A stretch of 36,738 nucleotides of DNA, taken from an uncultured Pirellulaceae bacterium (GTDB lineage: Bacteria; Planctomycetota; Planctomycetia; Pirellulales; Pirellulaceae). The notes under the pieces are model-generated. The model saw only the letters and a list, made by a program, of their open reading frames with translations. It was not told where the DNA came from and searched no databases. Of the stretch, positions 7,814 through 16,516 are shown piece by piece. The stretch's first letter is position 1; every line of letters starts with the position of its first letter. Both the position numbers and the translations under genes were made by a program. The stretch spans positions 1 through 36,738 of the forward strand of contig CALHZT010000257.1 in NCBI GenBank assembly GCA_938040995.1, written 5' to 3'.

Positions 7814-8728
7814 TCAGGCAACCGCTGGCTCGAGCAGCCCATAATCGGACAACGTCTTGTAAAGTCGCTTACCTTCAATTTCGTCCAGCTCGGTCATCGG
7901 CAAACGCAACTCACCCGAGTCGCGACCGACGAACTTCATCGCTGCCTTGATCGGAATGGGATTCGTCGCCAACCCGAGCATGTCACGACACAAAGGAAAC
8001 AGTCGATGATGACACGCGATTGCGTCGGCGATCCGCCCTTCGCTCCAGGCCGTTACCAGCTCGATCATGTCTCGCGGCACAAGGTTCCCAACGACAGACA
8101 CAACCCCTTCGCCACCGATGGAAAGAAGCGGTAACGTCAAACTGTCATCACCACTCAATACCGTCAGGTCCGTCGCGGCCACAATTTGAGAAGCCTGATC
8201 CAGGGACCCGGTGGCTTCTTTCACCATCGTAATGTTCTTCAACTCGGCCAGGCGGCAGATCGTTTCCGGTTCGATATTCTTACCGCTGCGTCCCGGAATG
8301 TTGTAGACGCAAATTGGTAAGTCGACTTCTTCTGCGATTGCACGAAAATGCTCGTAGAACCCACGCTGTGTTGGCTTGTTGTAATAAGGTGCGACCTGCA
8401 GGGATGCGTCTGCGCCTTCTTTGGCAGCCCACTTCGTCAGCCGGAGCGCCTCGGCGGTACTGTTCGACCCCGTACCGGCCATCACCTTTACCCGGCCTGC
8501 AGCGGTTTGCACGACTTCGGAGACCACCTTCTCATGCTCATCATGCGAAAGCGTCGGACTCTCTCCGGTTGTTCCAACGGGTACGAGACAGGTGATGCCC
8601 GATTCAATCTGAAATTCGACTTGTTCACGCAATCGCGCGTAGTCAACGTTTCCATCTTTGAACGGAGTCACGATGGCAACAGAGAGACCGGCGTAGTCAG
8701 ATCCTTTTCGCTTCTTTTCCATTTTCAT
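7814..8728 (-). CDS. dapA: 4-hydroxy-tetrahydrodipicolinate synthase
   Basis: Condenses pyruvate with aspartate semialdehyde in the first committed step of diaminopimelate/lysine biosynthesis (cytoplasm). TIM-barrel hallmarks are present: GTTGES (residues 52-57), Tyr142 in VYNIPGRSG, Arg147, and the Schiff-base Lys170 in MVKEATGS. It has 304 aa from the ATG at 8728; another ATG two codons later is equally possible and neither has a strong ribosome-binding site. A TTG three codons earlier is unlikely. It stands at the head of a minus-strand run with the Ser/Gly-rich and glycosyltransferase genes, which shows no obvious pathway link. Confidence 0.93.
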   Translation of the reverse strand: MKMEKKRKGSDYAGLSVAIVTPFKDGNVDYARLREQVEFQIESGITCLVPVGTTGESPTLSHDEHEKVVSEVVQTAAGRVKVMAGTGSNSTAEALRLTKWAAKEGADASLQVAPYYNKPTQRGFYEHFRAIAEEVDLPICVYNIPGRSGKNIEPETICRLAELKNITMVKEATGSLDQASQIVAATDLTVLSGDDSLTLPLLSIGGEGVVSVVGNLVPRDMIELVTAWSEGRIADAIACHHRLFPLCRDMLGLATNPIPIKAAMKFVGRDSGELRLPMTELDEIEGKRLYKTLSDYGLLEPAVA

Positions 8729-9048
8729 ATCCCGCAATGGCGGACCTTTGCATCATGCTGACAAAACTGTTTCACGAAGCCATCAGTATATTGCTTTCAC
8801 AGCTCTGTTGCAGTGCGGCGTCCAATATTCTGGATCACAGGATACAGAAACAGGAATACACAGGAAAACACACCGGTGACCGCCTTGCTCGGAGCCAGAC
8901 TAACGGATCTCCGCTCGTACCTTGCGACCTCCCTCAGAAAAAATCAGCCCAAAACTCGAGAGCACACGCGAGGATTTTCACGGTATTCATGCAGCAAAGC
9001 CGGCTTTCGTCGAAAACCGGCTTTGAGAATATGACTCTTGTAGATGCT
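8729..9048. other. Gene-free region between dapA and the BBP7-like gene
   Basis: This 320-bp stretch has no credible gene. Apart from the hairpin at 8995-9025 nothing distinctive was seen. It must contain the promoter of dapA. Confidence 0.4.
8995..9025 (-). terminator. Candidate terminator hairpin after the BBP7-like gene
   Basis: Perfect 9-bp arms CAAAGCCGG (8995-9003) and CCGGCTTTG (9017-9025). A further TTTC/GAAA pairing in the loop makes a compact hairpin. It lies 24 bp beyond the stop of the barrel-protein gene. A clear U-tract is missing, so intrinsic termination is only probable. Confidence 0.45.
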
Positions 9049-11181
9049 CTAGAAATTGTGCGTCAAGCCAAGTGTGAATGCCTGAAGCAGCATTTCTCCC
9101 GTCTTGTCGAACGTGCGCCGAGGGAGAGGATCTGACAAGGAAGGATTAGCACCAAGTGTGGTGCCATCGAATCCAACCGTCATGAAGTTATCCGGACGGA
9201 AGACATCGTCAAGAAAGAGAAACGTGTAGCCAATTGTAATTTGCGTATTCCTTGCGACGCAGTATCCAAGACTGGCCCGGAACTGAGGCATCACGGCAAA
9301 CTCATTGTCTTCGAGCCGCCCAATATCCTCAGGACGAACAAGGAAGCCGCCTGGATAAATGGTCTCCGCATTCGGTGGCGTGAAGTACGTTGAGGACCCG
9401 TCCAGTGTTGCGGACTTTCGCAATCCACCGAAAGCCAGGGTCCCTCCGACTTCGGCAGTCAAACGCCCGCGACGACGCATGAGAATACCGCCGATCTCCA
9501 GACCGTGGAACTCATTGCTGGTATCAATTGTATCTCGCAACGCAATGGTCGAACCAGGCACAATCGTTGGGCCATAAGGCGAAAGAACTTCACGAGACCG
9601 AAACGCCTCATCAAACTCGAGGAAGCGGTAACCGGCAGTCATGTCGAAACGACAACTGTCGGCTGAGCATCCATCGCCACAGCATTTGACGTTCCAACGG
9701 AACGCAGGGCTTGCTGAAATGATCGAACCCGAAGTGTTGGCAATGAACTGACCGTTGGTCAATCCGGCCATCGCAATTACCTGCCCATCGGGCATGGGCG
9801 TACCACCGGCCGTGTTCGTGAACGGCCGCGAGAGTATCTCATCACCGAACGAACTGACGTTGATGTCTTCGTTGTCGTTGCCAAATCCAAATACATCGAA
9901 CTGAATACTGTATCGGCGGCATTCATCTAACCACAAACCACTCGTAATTCGACCGCCGATGCGCACGTCCTGGCCGAAACGGTAGCCTCCATACAATACA
10001 GAGGTGGAAGGATCGGAAAGATCACCAACGGCGTCCACTGGCGTGCCGCGTGGATTCGACGTCAGGAAGGCAGGCGTATCGTAACCACGAAGCCATCCGA
10101 ACAGGACTTCCGTTCGCAACCACAACCGCGAGCCGCAGTTTGGGCCACAAAGACTTCCACAACAACTTTCTCGCGAACCAAAACCGCCAGGCATGGCGGG
10201 CATTTTCGGCCCTTTGCTGCAATCGTAGTTCGCCCATACATCCGTGGGTGCACAAGTTTGTTGTGTCGCGCCTGTGCTCCAGAAATCTGCATTCGTGGGC
10301 TGTTGAGGTGGTGGAACAAAAAGCGCAGTCGGTTGTTGAATGGCAGGCGGCATCACTGAGGTCTGTGACATTGGCGGAACGATCGGGCCACTGGTGCCGC
10401 AACCGCATCCACTCGAACAACCGCCCGAAGAGCAACCGCCTGAAGAGCAACCGCAACCACCACTCATCGCAGGCGCGCCGACCGGCATTTGCGTGGACAT
10501 GATGGAACCACCCGGATAGGTGACTGGCCCCGTCATTGGGCCCACCATCATTCCGCGAGGGCCTTCCCCTTGCATCACACCATCGGCAGGCCGATAGCTA
10601 TTCGCCGGCCCCTGCATCGGCGCTTCGATCGTATGCCCCTGTATCGACTGGGCTACGTTCGCGCCCGTCATCGGCAGCGACAATGGGCCTGTCGGTGACA
10701 TCGAGCTCGTTGGAGGCACCATGCCTTGCGGTCGTTGAACGCCATTGAATTGTCCGAAGTGTCCGAACTGACCGAAGTCACCAAACTGATTCGGGATGGC
10801 GGGCGATGCCGATGCACCGTTGTGCGACGTTGGAACTACAGCAGACCCGACGTTTTGTTGCTGGGCCTGCGACTGAAGAAAATTCGCTTGCTGCGCGGAT
10901 TGCAGTTGCTGTGTCATCTGGGACACTTCCTGCATCTCGCCTTTAAGCTGACTATCCAGCTTCTGGAATGCACCCTGGTTGGGGTTAGCCACCTGACTGG
11001 CGACTTGAGCCGCAAAGTTCTGCATCGCCTGCGAATTGCCAGTCGGTGCCGCTGGTGCTCCACCAGCCCACTGCGGAATCAGCAATGGAAACTGATTTTC
11101 ACCCTGAGCCAAAACGGTGTTCGACGTCGTCAAGGCGAAAGCCAGAACTGCGACGTATCCGAGTATTCGTTGCTTAATCAC
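9049..11181 (-). CDS. BBP7-like outer-membrane beta-barrel protein
   Basis: Large exported protein resembling the planctomycete BBP7 beta-barrel family; function unknown, presumably in the outer membrane. A signal peptide (ILGYVAVLAFALTTSNTVLAQ) is followed by a Gln/Met/Pro-rich low-complexity half (about 30-325). Near residues 242-265 there is a Cys/Gly/Ser cluster with repeated GGCSS units. A second Cys cluster (ESCCGSLCGPNCG) precedes the barrel, which opens with RTEVLFGWLRG (BBP7-like) and ends in the aromatic FTLGLTHNF expected of outer-membrane barrels. It has 710 aa from the GTG at 11181, which has AAGGGA nine bases upstream. The frame remains open to a GTG at 11259, but that would bury the signal peptide. 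Confidence 0.8.
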   Translation of the reverse strand: MIKQRILGYVAVLAFALTTSNTVLAQGENQFPLLIPQWAGGAPAAPTGNSQAMQNFAAQVASQVANPNQGAFQKLDSQLKGEMQEVSQMTQQLQSAQQANFLQSQAQQQNVGSAVVPTSHNGASASPAIPNQFGDFGQFGHFGQFNGVQRPQGMVPPTSSMSPTGPLSLPMTGANVAQSIQGHTIEAPMQGPANSYRPADGVMQGEGPRGMMVGPMTGPVTYPGGSIMSTQMPVGAPAMSGGCGCSSGGCSSGGCSSGCGCGTSGPIVPPMSQTSVMPPAIQQPTALFVPPPQQPTNADFWSTGATQQTCAPTDVWANYDCSKGPKMPAMPGGFGSRESCCGSLCGPNCGSRLWLRTEVLFGWLRGYDTPAFLTSNPRGTPVDAVGDLSDPSTSVLYGGYRFGQDVRIGGRITSGLWLDECRRYSIQFDVFGFGNDNEDINVSSFGDEILSRPFTNTAGGTPMPDGQVIAMAGLTNGQFIANTSGSIISASPAFRWNVKCCGDGCSADSCRFDMTAGYRFLEFDEAFRSREVLSPYGPTIVPGSTIALRDTIDTSNEFHGLEIGGILMRRRGRLTAEVGGTLAFGGLRKSATLDGSSTYFTPPNAETIYPGGFLVRPEDIGRLEDNEFAVMPQFRASLGYCVARNTQITIGYTFLFLDDVFRPDNFMTVGFDGTTLGANPSLSDPLPRRTFDKTGEMLLQAFTLGLTHNF

Positions 11182-11471
11182 CTTGCACAATCCCTTATGC
11201 GTTAGAGCTATCTTCAAGCTCGCTAACCACAAAAAGTCTGTCTCGACGAATTCGAGCACTGAGCCGCACTATGCCGCTAGCAACTCACCGAGTTCGATCA
11301 CAGACTTTGCCCTAAGCGTTTGATCGTCGTCACCCCATGTCAGGATGAGCGCAAAACCGAAAAAACAGCTATTCCTTACGAAATCGGCAAAGTCCAATAG
11401 CATAGGGGGTGCGCATCACGTGCCAACGAACTGTCGATGACTGCACGGCAAGAGGGCGGCGAGAGGGCGCT

Positions 11472-12179
11472 TTAGATGAGCGACTTCATCTCCCGCACGG
11501 CTTGCTGGATACCCACAAAGACCGCACGCGAAATAATGCTATGGCCGATGTTGAGTTCGCACATTCCTTCAATCGCTGCAACGGGCTTCACGTTGTGATA
11601 GTTCAGCCCGTGGCCTGCATGCAACGTCATACCAAAGCCGCGAATTTGACTCGCGCATTCCACGAGGCGATTCAATTCTGCATCGCGAGCCGCACCTTTC
11701 GCCAACGCGTACATCCCTGTATGCAGTTCCACCGCTTCGACTCCCAGTTCGTTCGCCAACGAGATCTGTGCCGGCTCAGGATCCAGAAACAGGCTGACGA
11801 CGATTCCTGCACCTTGCAGTTTCTGAATGGCGGCCGCTACCACAGCACGGTTCGAAACGACATCCAGACCGCCTTCGGTCGTGACCTCTTCACGCTTCTC
11901 CGGAACCAACGTCGCCTGCTCTGGTCTGACTTCACAGGCGATCTCGAGCACCGCTTCATCAGTCGCGAGTTCGAGATTCATTGGAACGCTGACAGTTTCC
12001 TTCATCACGCGTACATCGCGATCCTGAATGTGGCGGCGATCTTCGCGCAAGTGCAGCGTAATTCCATCTGCACCGCCCAGTTCTGCCAGTGCAGCCGCCC
12101 AAACCGGATCCGGCTCGTAAGTCTTGCGAGCTTGCCGAACCGTCGCCACGTGATCAATATTTACGCCAAGGATCGCCAT
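11472..12179 (-). CDS. pdxJ: Pyridoxine 5'-phosphate synthase
   Basis: Condenses 1-deoxyxylulose 5-phosphate with 3-amino-2-oxopropyl phosphate to give pyridoxine 5'-phosphate (DXP-dependent vitamin B6 route; cytoplasm). It shows the PdxJ N-terminus [15 protein letters not shown], followed by [21 protein letters not shown], and the C-terminal [11 protein letters not shown] and [14 protein letters not shown] phosphate-binding segments. It has 235 aa, normal for the family. The ATG at 12179 is preceded by a near-ideal AGGAGG five bases upstream. It is transcribed alone toward the barrel gene. Confidence 0.96.
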   Translation of the reverse strand: MAILGVNIDHVATVRQARKTYEPDPVWAAALAELGGADGITLHLREDRRHIQDRDVRVMKETVSVPMNLELATDEAVLEIACEVRPEQATLVPEKREEVTTEGGLDVVSNRAVVAAAIQKLQGAGIVVSLFLDPEPAQISLANELGVEAVELHTGMYALAKGAARDAELNRLVECASQIRGFGMTLHAGHGLNYHNVKPVAAIEGMCELNIGHSIISRAVFVGIQQAVREMKSLI

Positions 12180-12448
12180 TGCATCCTCCTGTTGAGACTT
12201 TGAATTTAGCGAGCCTCCAGTTTACGGCAACGGCGTCCCGACCGCATCAACCCGCCTGACCTGGAACATCCGACGCCCGATATTCCGACGCTAAACCATG
12301 GTTCGGCGGCCCGTAAGGTTCATGTTCTCCGGCTCAACCAACGTACGTTATGCAAAAACGCAAAGGGGCCCGACTAAGGCGAAAGGCGAGTGGGAATCAA
12401 TAAGACATCGTTGGCCGTAGCGGCTCAAGAACGCAAGTTGGTAAATTT

Positions 12449-12803
12449 GTAACCGTTCACGCGGGCAAAGGTCTGGCTCAATTTTTCGGCGGCAAACGGA
12501 CTTAGGATCGTTCGAGAAATTACTGCCTGATCTTCCTCCGTCTTTCCCGCGCAGGCGGGAATCCATTGAATCGGATTGGCTTTTTGATGCCGGGAAAGAC
12601 GTTGAGCGTCAATACGCTTCGAGTGGATCCCGCGTTCGCGGGGAAGACGGCCATAGGCCGTCAATTGAGTCGTCATGAGCGGAGATTTGACACTAATTGA
12701 TCGAACGATTCTTATTTCGCTTTGCGGACAAACCCCGAAAATTTGTGCCTGACTCTCGAACCATCTCGTACCCGGGGAAACGTCAATATCCGAGAGCGGT
12801 TAC
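12449..12803 (-). repeat. Family B repeat, copy 4, interrupted by family A
   Basis: In inverse orientation to the other copies. The left part (12449-12504) opens GTAACCGTTCACGCG, and the right part (12712-12803) carries the GGACAAACCCCGAAAATTTG and CTCTCGAACC segments of the family. Removing 12505-12711 and one TTA restores a continuous family B sequence, with ACTTATTTCG at the junction as in copy 1. The far end (CGAGAGCGGTTAC) has drifted. Confidence 0.8.
12505..12711 (+). mobile_element. MITE-like element, family A, complete copy
   Basis: A 207-bp element with 11-bp terminal inverted repeats GGATCGTTCGA (12505-12515) and TCGAACGATTC (12701-12711), one mismatch apart. TTA is duplicated on both sides (12502-12504 and 12712-12714). 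GC-rich arms near 12540-12565 and 12622-12648 are complementary and would fold into a long hairpin. There is no transposase gene. It is inserted in a family B repeat. Confidence 0.8.
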
Positions 12804-12870
12804 CATTCGGTACACCTTCGCTTGTTAGTCAATCTTCGTTGGTTCGCCTCTTTCTCCTTCAGTGTCCGCG

Positions 12871-12936
12871 TTCATTCGCGTTCATTCGCGTTCATTCGCG
12901 TCCATTCGCGTCCATTCGCGTCCATTCGCGTCCATC
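12871..12936 (+). repeat. 10-bp tandem repeat array
   Basis: Six exact consecutive 10-bp units in two blocks: three TTCATTCGCG (12871-12900) then three TCCATTCGCG (12901-12930), plus a partial unit. A single unit occupies the matching place next to family C copy 1 (around 5303-5313), so the array has expanded or contracted. Confidence 0.9.
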
Positions 12937-12940
12937 GCGG

Positions 12941-13016
12941 TTCTCGTTTCCTGGTTGCCGGTCGTGCATGTTTCTGGCGGACATGGTGAACCGCGAAAGA
13001 CGCGAAAGAAACGAAA
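12941..13016. repeat. Dispersed repeat, family C, copy 2
   Basis: Matches 5318-5387 with a few substitutions and a short length difference after TCGTTTCCTGG. It ends in the same CGCGAAAGACGCGAAAGAAA-type run. It sits 36 bp from the 3' end of the gamma-glutamyltransferase gene. Confidence 0.65.
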
Positions 13017-13052
13017 GAAGTAAATTTTTATCCGCCGCTCGCCTAAACATCT

Positions 13053-14783
13053 CTAATAGCCGGCAGCTTGACCGTCTTTGCGAGATTCGGAAGCGCCGAG
13101 GTAGACGTCGTTCGCCGCGTCATATTTGATGCCCTGATAGCCACCAAACGAACCGTTGTTGTATCCGACGCGGTGGCCACGCCCCAACAATGCGCGAATG
13201 ACGTTATAGTCGAATCCGGTTTCCAGCGAGACCTCGCCTCCGTCCGCCATGACCTCTCCCGTTGGCTGGGACGATCCCTGATGCAAAATCCGTGGCGCAT
13301 CACCGGCTTCCTGAACGTTCATCCCAAAATCGACAATGTTCATCATGATTTGCACGTGACCCTGCGGCTGAGTCGCACCGCCCATGACGCCAAAGCTCAT
13401 GAATGGCTTACCACCCTTCGTCACAAAAGCCGGAATGATGGTATGGAACGGTCTCTTTCCCGGTTCGTACGAGTTCGGTCGCCCTGGCGTCATGTCAAAC
13501 AGCTCGCCACGATCCTGCAGGCAAAAACCAAGTCCGTCGGGACACATTCCCGATCCCATCCCGCGGTAGTTGCTTTGAATCAGCGAAACCATGTTGCGAT
13601 CTTTGTCGGCGACCGTGAGATAAATCGTGTCGCCATCCACCGGCCCCGCATCGTATCGCTTGGCTGCAGTCTTCCCAATCAGCTTGCGGCGTTGTTCGGC
13701 GTAACCTTTGGAAACCAGCGACTCAACCGGTACCTTCGCGAATTCCATATCCGCATAGAACTTCGCACGATCTTCAAACGCGAGCTTTTTCGCTTCGACA
13801 AAATGATGGACATGATCCGCACTGCCAAAACCCATCGCGGCGATATCAAAGCCCTCGAGAATGCCAAGCATTTGCAGCGCCGCAATGCCCTGACCGTTCG
13901 GCGGCAATTCCCATAACTGATACCCACGATAGTCAACGGAAACTGGCTCGACCCATTCCGAACGATGAGTCGCCAGATCCTCGTAAGACAGGTAGCCGTC
14001 GTTTTCACTCATAAACTTGTCGATCGTCCGCGCAATGTCGCCTTTGTAAAACGCATCGCGACCACCGCTGGCGAGCTTTGACAGGGTTTTTGCCAGTCGC
14101 TGGTTCCTGAAAATCTCGCCTTTTCGCGGTGCTTCGCCGTCGACGAGAAACGTTTCCGCAAAACCGGGGTACTTCGATAATGACTTGCTGCGACCCCAGT
14201 AGTGTGCAATCAGTTCGGATACTGGAAAGCCATCATTGGCGTACCCGATCGCTGGCGCAAGAACTTCCTTCATCGGCAATCTGCCGAATTTCCCATGGAG
14301 CTCGAACCAGCCATCAACGCACCCGGGCACCGAAACGGGCAGGGGGCCGTGAGCCGGTATCTTCTTTCCATCGCCAATGATGGTTTTGAGCTTCTCAAAT
14401 GTAAGGCTCTTGGGTGAGCGACCGCTGGCGTTCAAGCCATAGATTTTGTTCTCTTCGGCGGACCAGACGATCGCAAACAGATCGCCGCCGATCCCGTTAC
14501 CCGTTGGCTCCATCAGACCAAGCGCCGCATTTGCCGCTATGGCGGCGTCCACCGCGCTGCCACCACTTTTCAGAATGTCGAGGGCAATTTGAGTGGCCAA
14601 CGGTTGGCTTGTGGCCGCCATGCCGGTTCTCGCGATGACTTCGCTACGTGTCGCGAATTGTTCACCCGTGATTCGATTTTGTGCGGTTGCCGGCGTAAAA
14701 CAGTGGAGCGACACGATGATTGCCACCAGTTGCGCGCAAGGCGAACAAAAAGACCGGATGGTTCTATGGTTGATACGTATCAT
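13053..14783 (-). CDS. ggt: Gamma-glutamyltransferase
   Basis: Ntn-hydrolase that cleaves or transfers gamma-glutamyl groups from glutathione-like substrates, usually in the periplasm. A signal peptide (LVAIIVSLHCFTPATAQ, cut about residue 35) precedes the large subunit. Its start carries GMAATSQPLA, GGSAVDAAIA and PTGNGIGGD. The autoprocessing site and N-terminal nucleophile are predicted at Thr386 (VDGDTIYLTVAD), followed by NYRGMGSGM, the GG-containing oxyanion loop (MGGATQPQGH) and the small subunit end. It has 576 aa, full length. The ATG at 14783 lies 11 bp after the beta-RFAP synthase stop, so it closes the same operon. Its substrate in that setting is unknown. Confidence 0.9.
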   Translation of the reverse strand: MIRINHRTIRSFCSPCAQLVAIIVSLHCFTPATAQNRITGEQFATRSEVIARTGMAATSQPLATQIALDILKSGGSAVDAAIAANAALGLMEPTGNGIGGDLFAIVWSAEENKIYGLNASGRSPKSLTFEKLKTIIGDGKKIPAHGPLPVSVPGCVDGWFELHGKFGRLPMKEVLAPAIGYANDGFPVSELIAHYWGRSKSLSKYPGFAETFLVDGEAPRKGEIFRNQRLAKTLSKLASGGRDAFYKGDIARTIDKFMSENDGYLSYEDLATHRSEWVEPVSVDYRGYQLWELPPNGQGIAALQMLGILEGFDIAAMGFGSADHVHHFVEAKKLAFEDRAKFYADMEFAKVPVESLVSKGYAEQRRKLIGKTAAKRYDAGPVDGDTIYLTVADKDRNMVSLIQSNYRGMGSGMCPDGLGFCLQDRGELFDMTPGRPNSYEPGKRPFHTIIPAFVTKGGKPFMSFGVMGGATQPQGHVQIMMNIVDFGMNVQEAGDAPRILHQGSSQPTGEVMADGGEVSLETGFDYNVIRALLGRGHRVGYNNGSFGGYQGIKYDAANDVYLGASESRKDGQAAGY

Positions 14784-14794
14784 CTTTCAATTCT

Positions 14795-15778
14795 TCAGTT
14801 CGAATCCTGCTGGACTGGCACGACGGACACACTGGCGCCGGAATTTTCAATCTCCACGACGGATGCTGTCCAGCCATTTGCGATGTCCATGCCGACGAGT
14901 TTCGCCACAGCGGTCTCTGCTGTTTCTTGCGACTGGGCAAATCCAAAAATGGTTGGCCCCCACGAACTTTGACCGGGTCCGTGGATAGAATTTTCACGCA
15001 GCCATTCGACGAGCGCTTCGGCTTCGCGGCTGGCGAACGGACCGCCTTGTAACGCTTCAAAGCAACCGCCTGCCAGTAGACCGTACTCATAAACTGCGGC
15101 TCCAAATGATTCGAGGTCGCCCGATTTTGCGGCGGGAACGATTCGATCCATGAGGAGCGCGGTCATTGCCAACGTCGTAGCGGCAGGCATCGACGGCAAT
15201 TCGCCAGCGAAGGCGCGTTGTTCCGCATCGCCTGACAGTCCAGCATCGTTGCAACGCTGCAACACGACGACTCGCCATTGCTCTGGCAACGCGCACCGGG
15301 TTTCCAATTCGCCAAGCCGGCCGTCGGGCAACCGGCCGTTTTCCGCAATGAATCCGCCGCTGCCAAACCCGTAGCTGCCAACGGCAGACCGACCGCCTCG
15401 CCCAACGCTCATGGCCAGCTGTTCAATCCCTTGCGACTCAACGCCGAAGAATGTTTCGAGGCCTTTGGCGACGGACAAGCCGAGTTGCGTGCCCGAGCCG
15501 AATCCTGCATGAGCCGGCATGGTATTCGATACGTGGATCGAGCAATTGAGCGGCGTGGTGACGCTGTTGGCCGCTGCCCATTTCGCTGCGAATTCTGCGA
15601 TACGTCGGACATTGGGCCCAGTGACGGCGAAGTCATCGTTCGGCGAAACGGACAGTTCGACTCGCGGAGATTTGATCATGACACCCGCGCCACCGTATTG
15701 CCGGCCTGTGGGTTGCCCAAACGCAAGCAAACCAAAGTGCAGTCTTGCTGCGGCGGAGATGTGAACGGTGCGAAGCAT
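14795..15778 (-). CDS. Beta-ribofuranosylaminobenzene 5'-phosphate synthase (H4MPT biosynthesis)
   Basis: GHMP-kinase-fold enzyme that joins p-aminobenzoate to PRPP with loss of CO2 and pyrophosphate, the first committed step of tetrahydromethanopterin synthesis (mptG in methylotrophs). The N-terminus HISAAARLHFGLL and the glycine motif PAHAGFGSGTQLGLSVAKG are typical, as are GRGGRSAVGSYGFGSGGFI and the C-terminal GQSSWGPTIFGF. It has 327 aa from the ATG at 15778; an ATG three codons earlier (15787) is equally possible and no clear ribosome-binding site helps. It follows the DUF447 gene by about 110 bp in the pab operon, whose product pABA is its substrate. Confidence 0.88.
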   Translation of the reverse strand: MLRTVHISAAARLHFGLLAFGQPTGRQYGGAGVMIKSPRVELSVSPNDDFAVTGPNVRRIAEFAAKWAAANSVTTPLNCSIHVSNTMPAHAGFGSGTQLGLSVAKGLETFFGVESQGIEQLAMSVGRGGRSAVGSYGFGSGGFIAENGRLPDGRLGELETRCALPEQWRVVVLQRCNDAGLSGDAEQRAFAGELPSMPAATTLAMTALLMDRIVPAAKSGDLESFGAAVYEYGLLAGGCFEALQGGPFASREAEALVEWLRENSIHGPGQSSWGPTIFGFAQSQETAETAVAKLVGMDIANGWTASVVEIENSGASVSVVPVQQDSN

Positions 15779-15895
15779 GGTGCCCATTATCAAGCGTGAG
15801 CACGCCGGGCACAACAACGGGCACGATTGAAATTTGCCTGTGCCAGCAAACACGAAAATGCGACGGAACGCGTTCCGCTACTCCATCTACTCGAT

Positions 15896-16495
15896 CTACT
15901 CTTGTTTGCTGCCGCTTCGGGCCAACGTGCTGCTCACATACTCATCCAGCAATTCAAACGCTTCGTGCTCAGCCGGACCGCCGGTCTTTTCAACCAGCAC
16001 TCTCAGAGATTCGATTCCGCTCACGATTTCTGCGTCTGAAATAATGCCGACTCGAGTCGCGAGGATGGCAGCTTCGAGCACAGCGTGCTTCGCACGGTTA
16101 AATCCCCAAAAGTCGCGAATTCGACCTCGTTCCACAATTTGACATTCGATCGTCGTTCGCTCTTCCGCATCGTTCAGGCGTTTCACCTCGAACTCGTACC
16201 AACGGCAGGCCTCGGCAAGCACAAAACCATCTATCAGGTTGGCTGGCCTGGACGGTGGCGAGTCGATGAGCTTCCCAACGGCGGCTTTGGCGATGAGCAA
16301 TACATCATCGGTGACGTGAAGCACTCCGACCCCAGTTCGCTTGAGGTTCCTATAAGTCGTCGAAGCCTGAAACGGGCGGAGCACGAATTCTTCAAGGCAC
16401 TGCCCTGATGAAACCGCATCAAACTTCGGCCCCATCGGCGACACATTCATCGACTGGTCCGGATTCGTTGTCGTTACAACGCCTTCGAGGATCAT
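15896..16495 (-). CDS. DUF447-family protein, H4MPT-associated
   Basis: A 199-aa member of the DUF447 family, which is known from methanogens and from H4MPT gene clusters of bacteria that use methanopterin. Its biochemical role is not established to my knowledge, and a flavin-binding split-barrel fold has been suggested for the family. Visible features are ILEGVVTTTNPD at the start, NVSPMGPKFD, the strand RTGVGVLHVTDD, and ECQIVERGRIRDFWGFNRAKHAVLEAAILATR in the C-terminal half. The start ATG at 16495 has GGAG eight bases upstream. It lies 21 bp after pabA, so it is in the same operon. The neighbourhood supports a part in pterin or arylamine cofactor synthesis. Confidence 0.85.
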   Translation of the reverse strand: MILEGVVTTTNPDQSMNVSPMGPKFDAVSSGQCLEEFVLRPFQASTTYRNLKRTGVGVLHVTDDVLLIAKAAVGKLIDSPPSRPANLIDGFVLAEACRWYEFEVKRLNDAEERTTIECQIVERGRIRDFWGFNRAKHAVLEAAILATRVGIISDAEIVSGIESLRVLVEKTGGPAEHEAFELLDEYVSSTLARSGSKQE

Positions 16496-16516
16496 CTGGC
16501 GACTCCAACCACGATT

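Larger units (their letters stand above)
12180..13052. other. Repeat-filled gene-free region
   Basis: An 873-bp intergenic block between pdxJ and the gamma-glutamyltransferase gene. The first 270 bp show no structure. From 12449 on it is almost wholly repeats: a family B element split by a family A element, a 10-bp tandem array and a family C copy. An open frame across 12722-13129 is an artefact of the 10-bp array. Confidence 0.75.

Noticed and set aside
11409-12203. 264-codon plus-strand frame
   Set aside because: Antisense shadow of pdxJ, whose identity and ribosome-binding site are clear.
12871-12936. Possible CRISPR-like array
   Set aside because: Units are 10 bp and contiguous with no spacers; it is a simple tandem repeat.
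12722-13129. 135-codon frame with a repeated RVHSRP-like peptide
   Set aside because: The peptide repeat is just the 10-bp tandem array read in frame; the frame also spans parts of three repeats.
13068-13916. 282-codon plus-strand frame
   Set aside because: Antisense shadow of the gamma-glutamyltransferase gene, rich in Arg and His as such shadows are.
14790-14815. TTCGAATCC resembling a tRNA T-loop
   Set aside because: The 5-bp T stem does not form, no acceptor or anticodon arms are present, and it is the 3' end of the beta-RFAP synthase gene.
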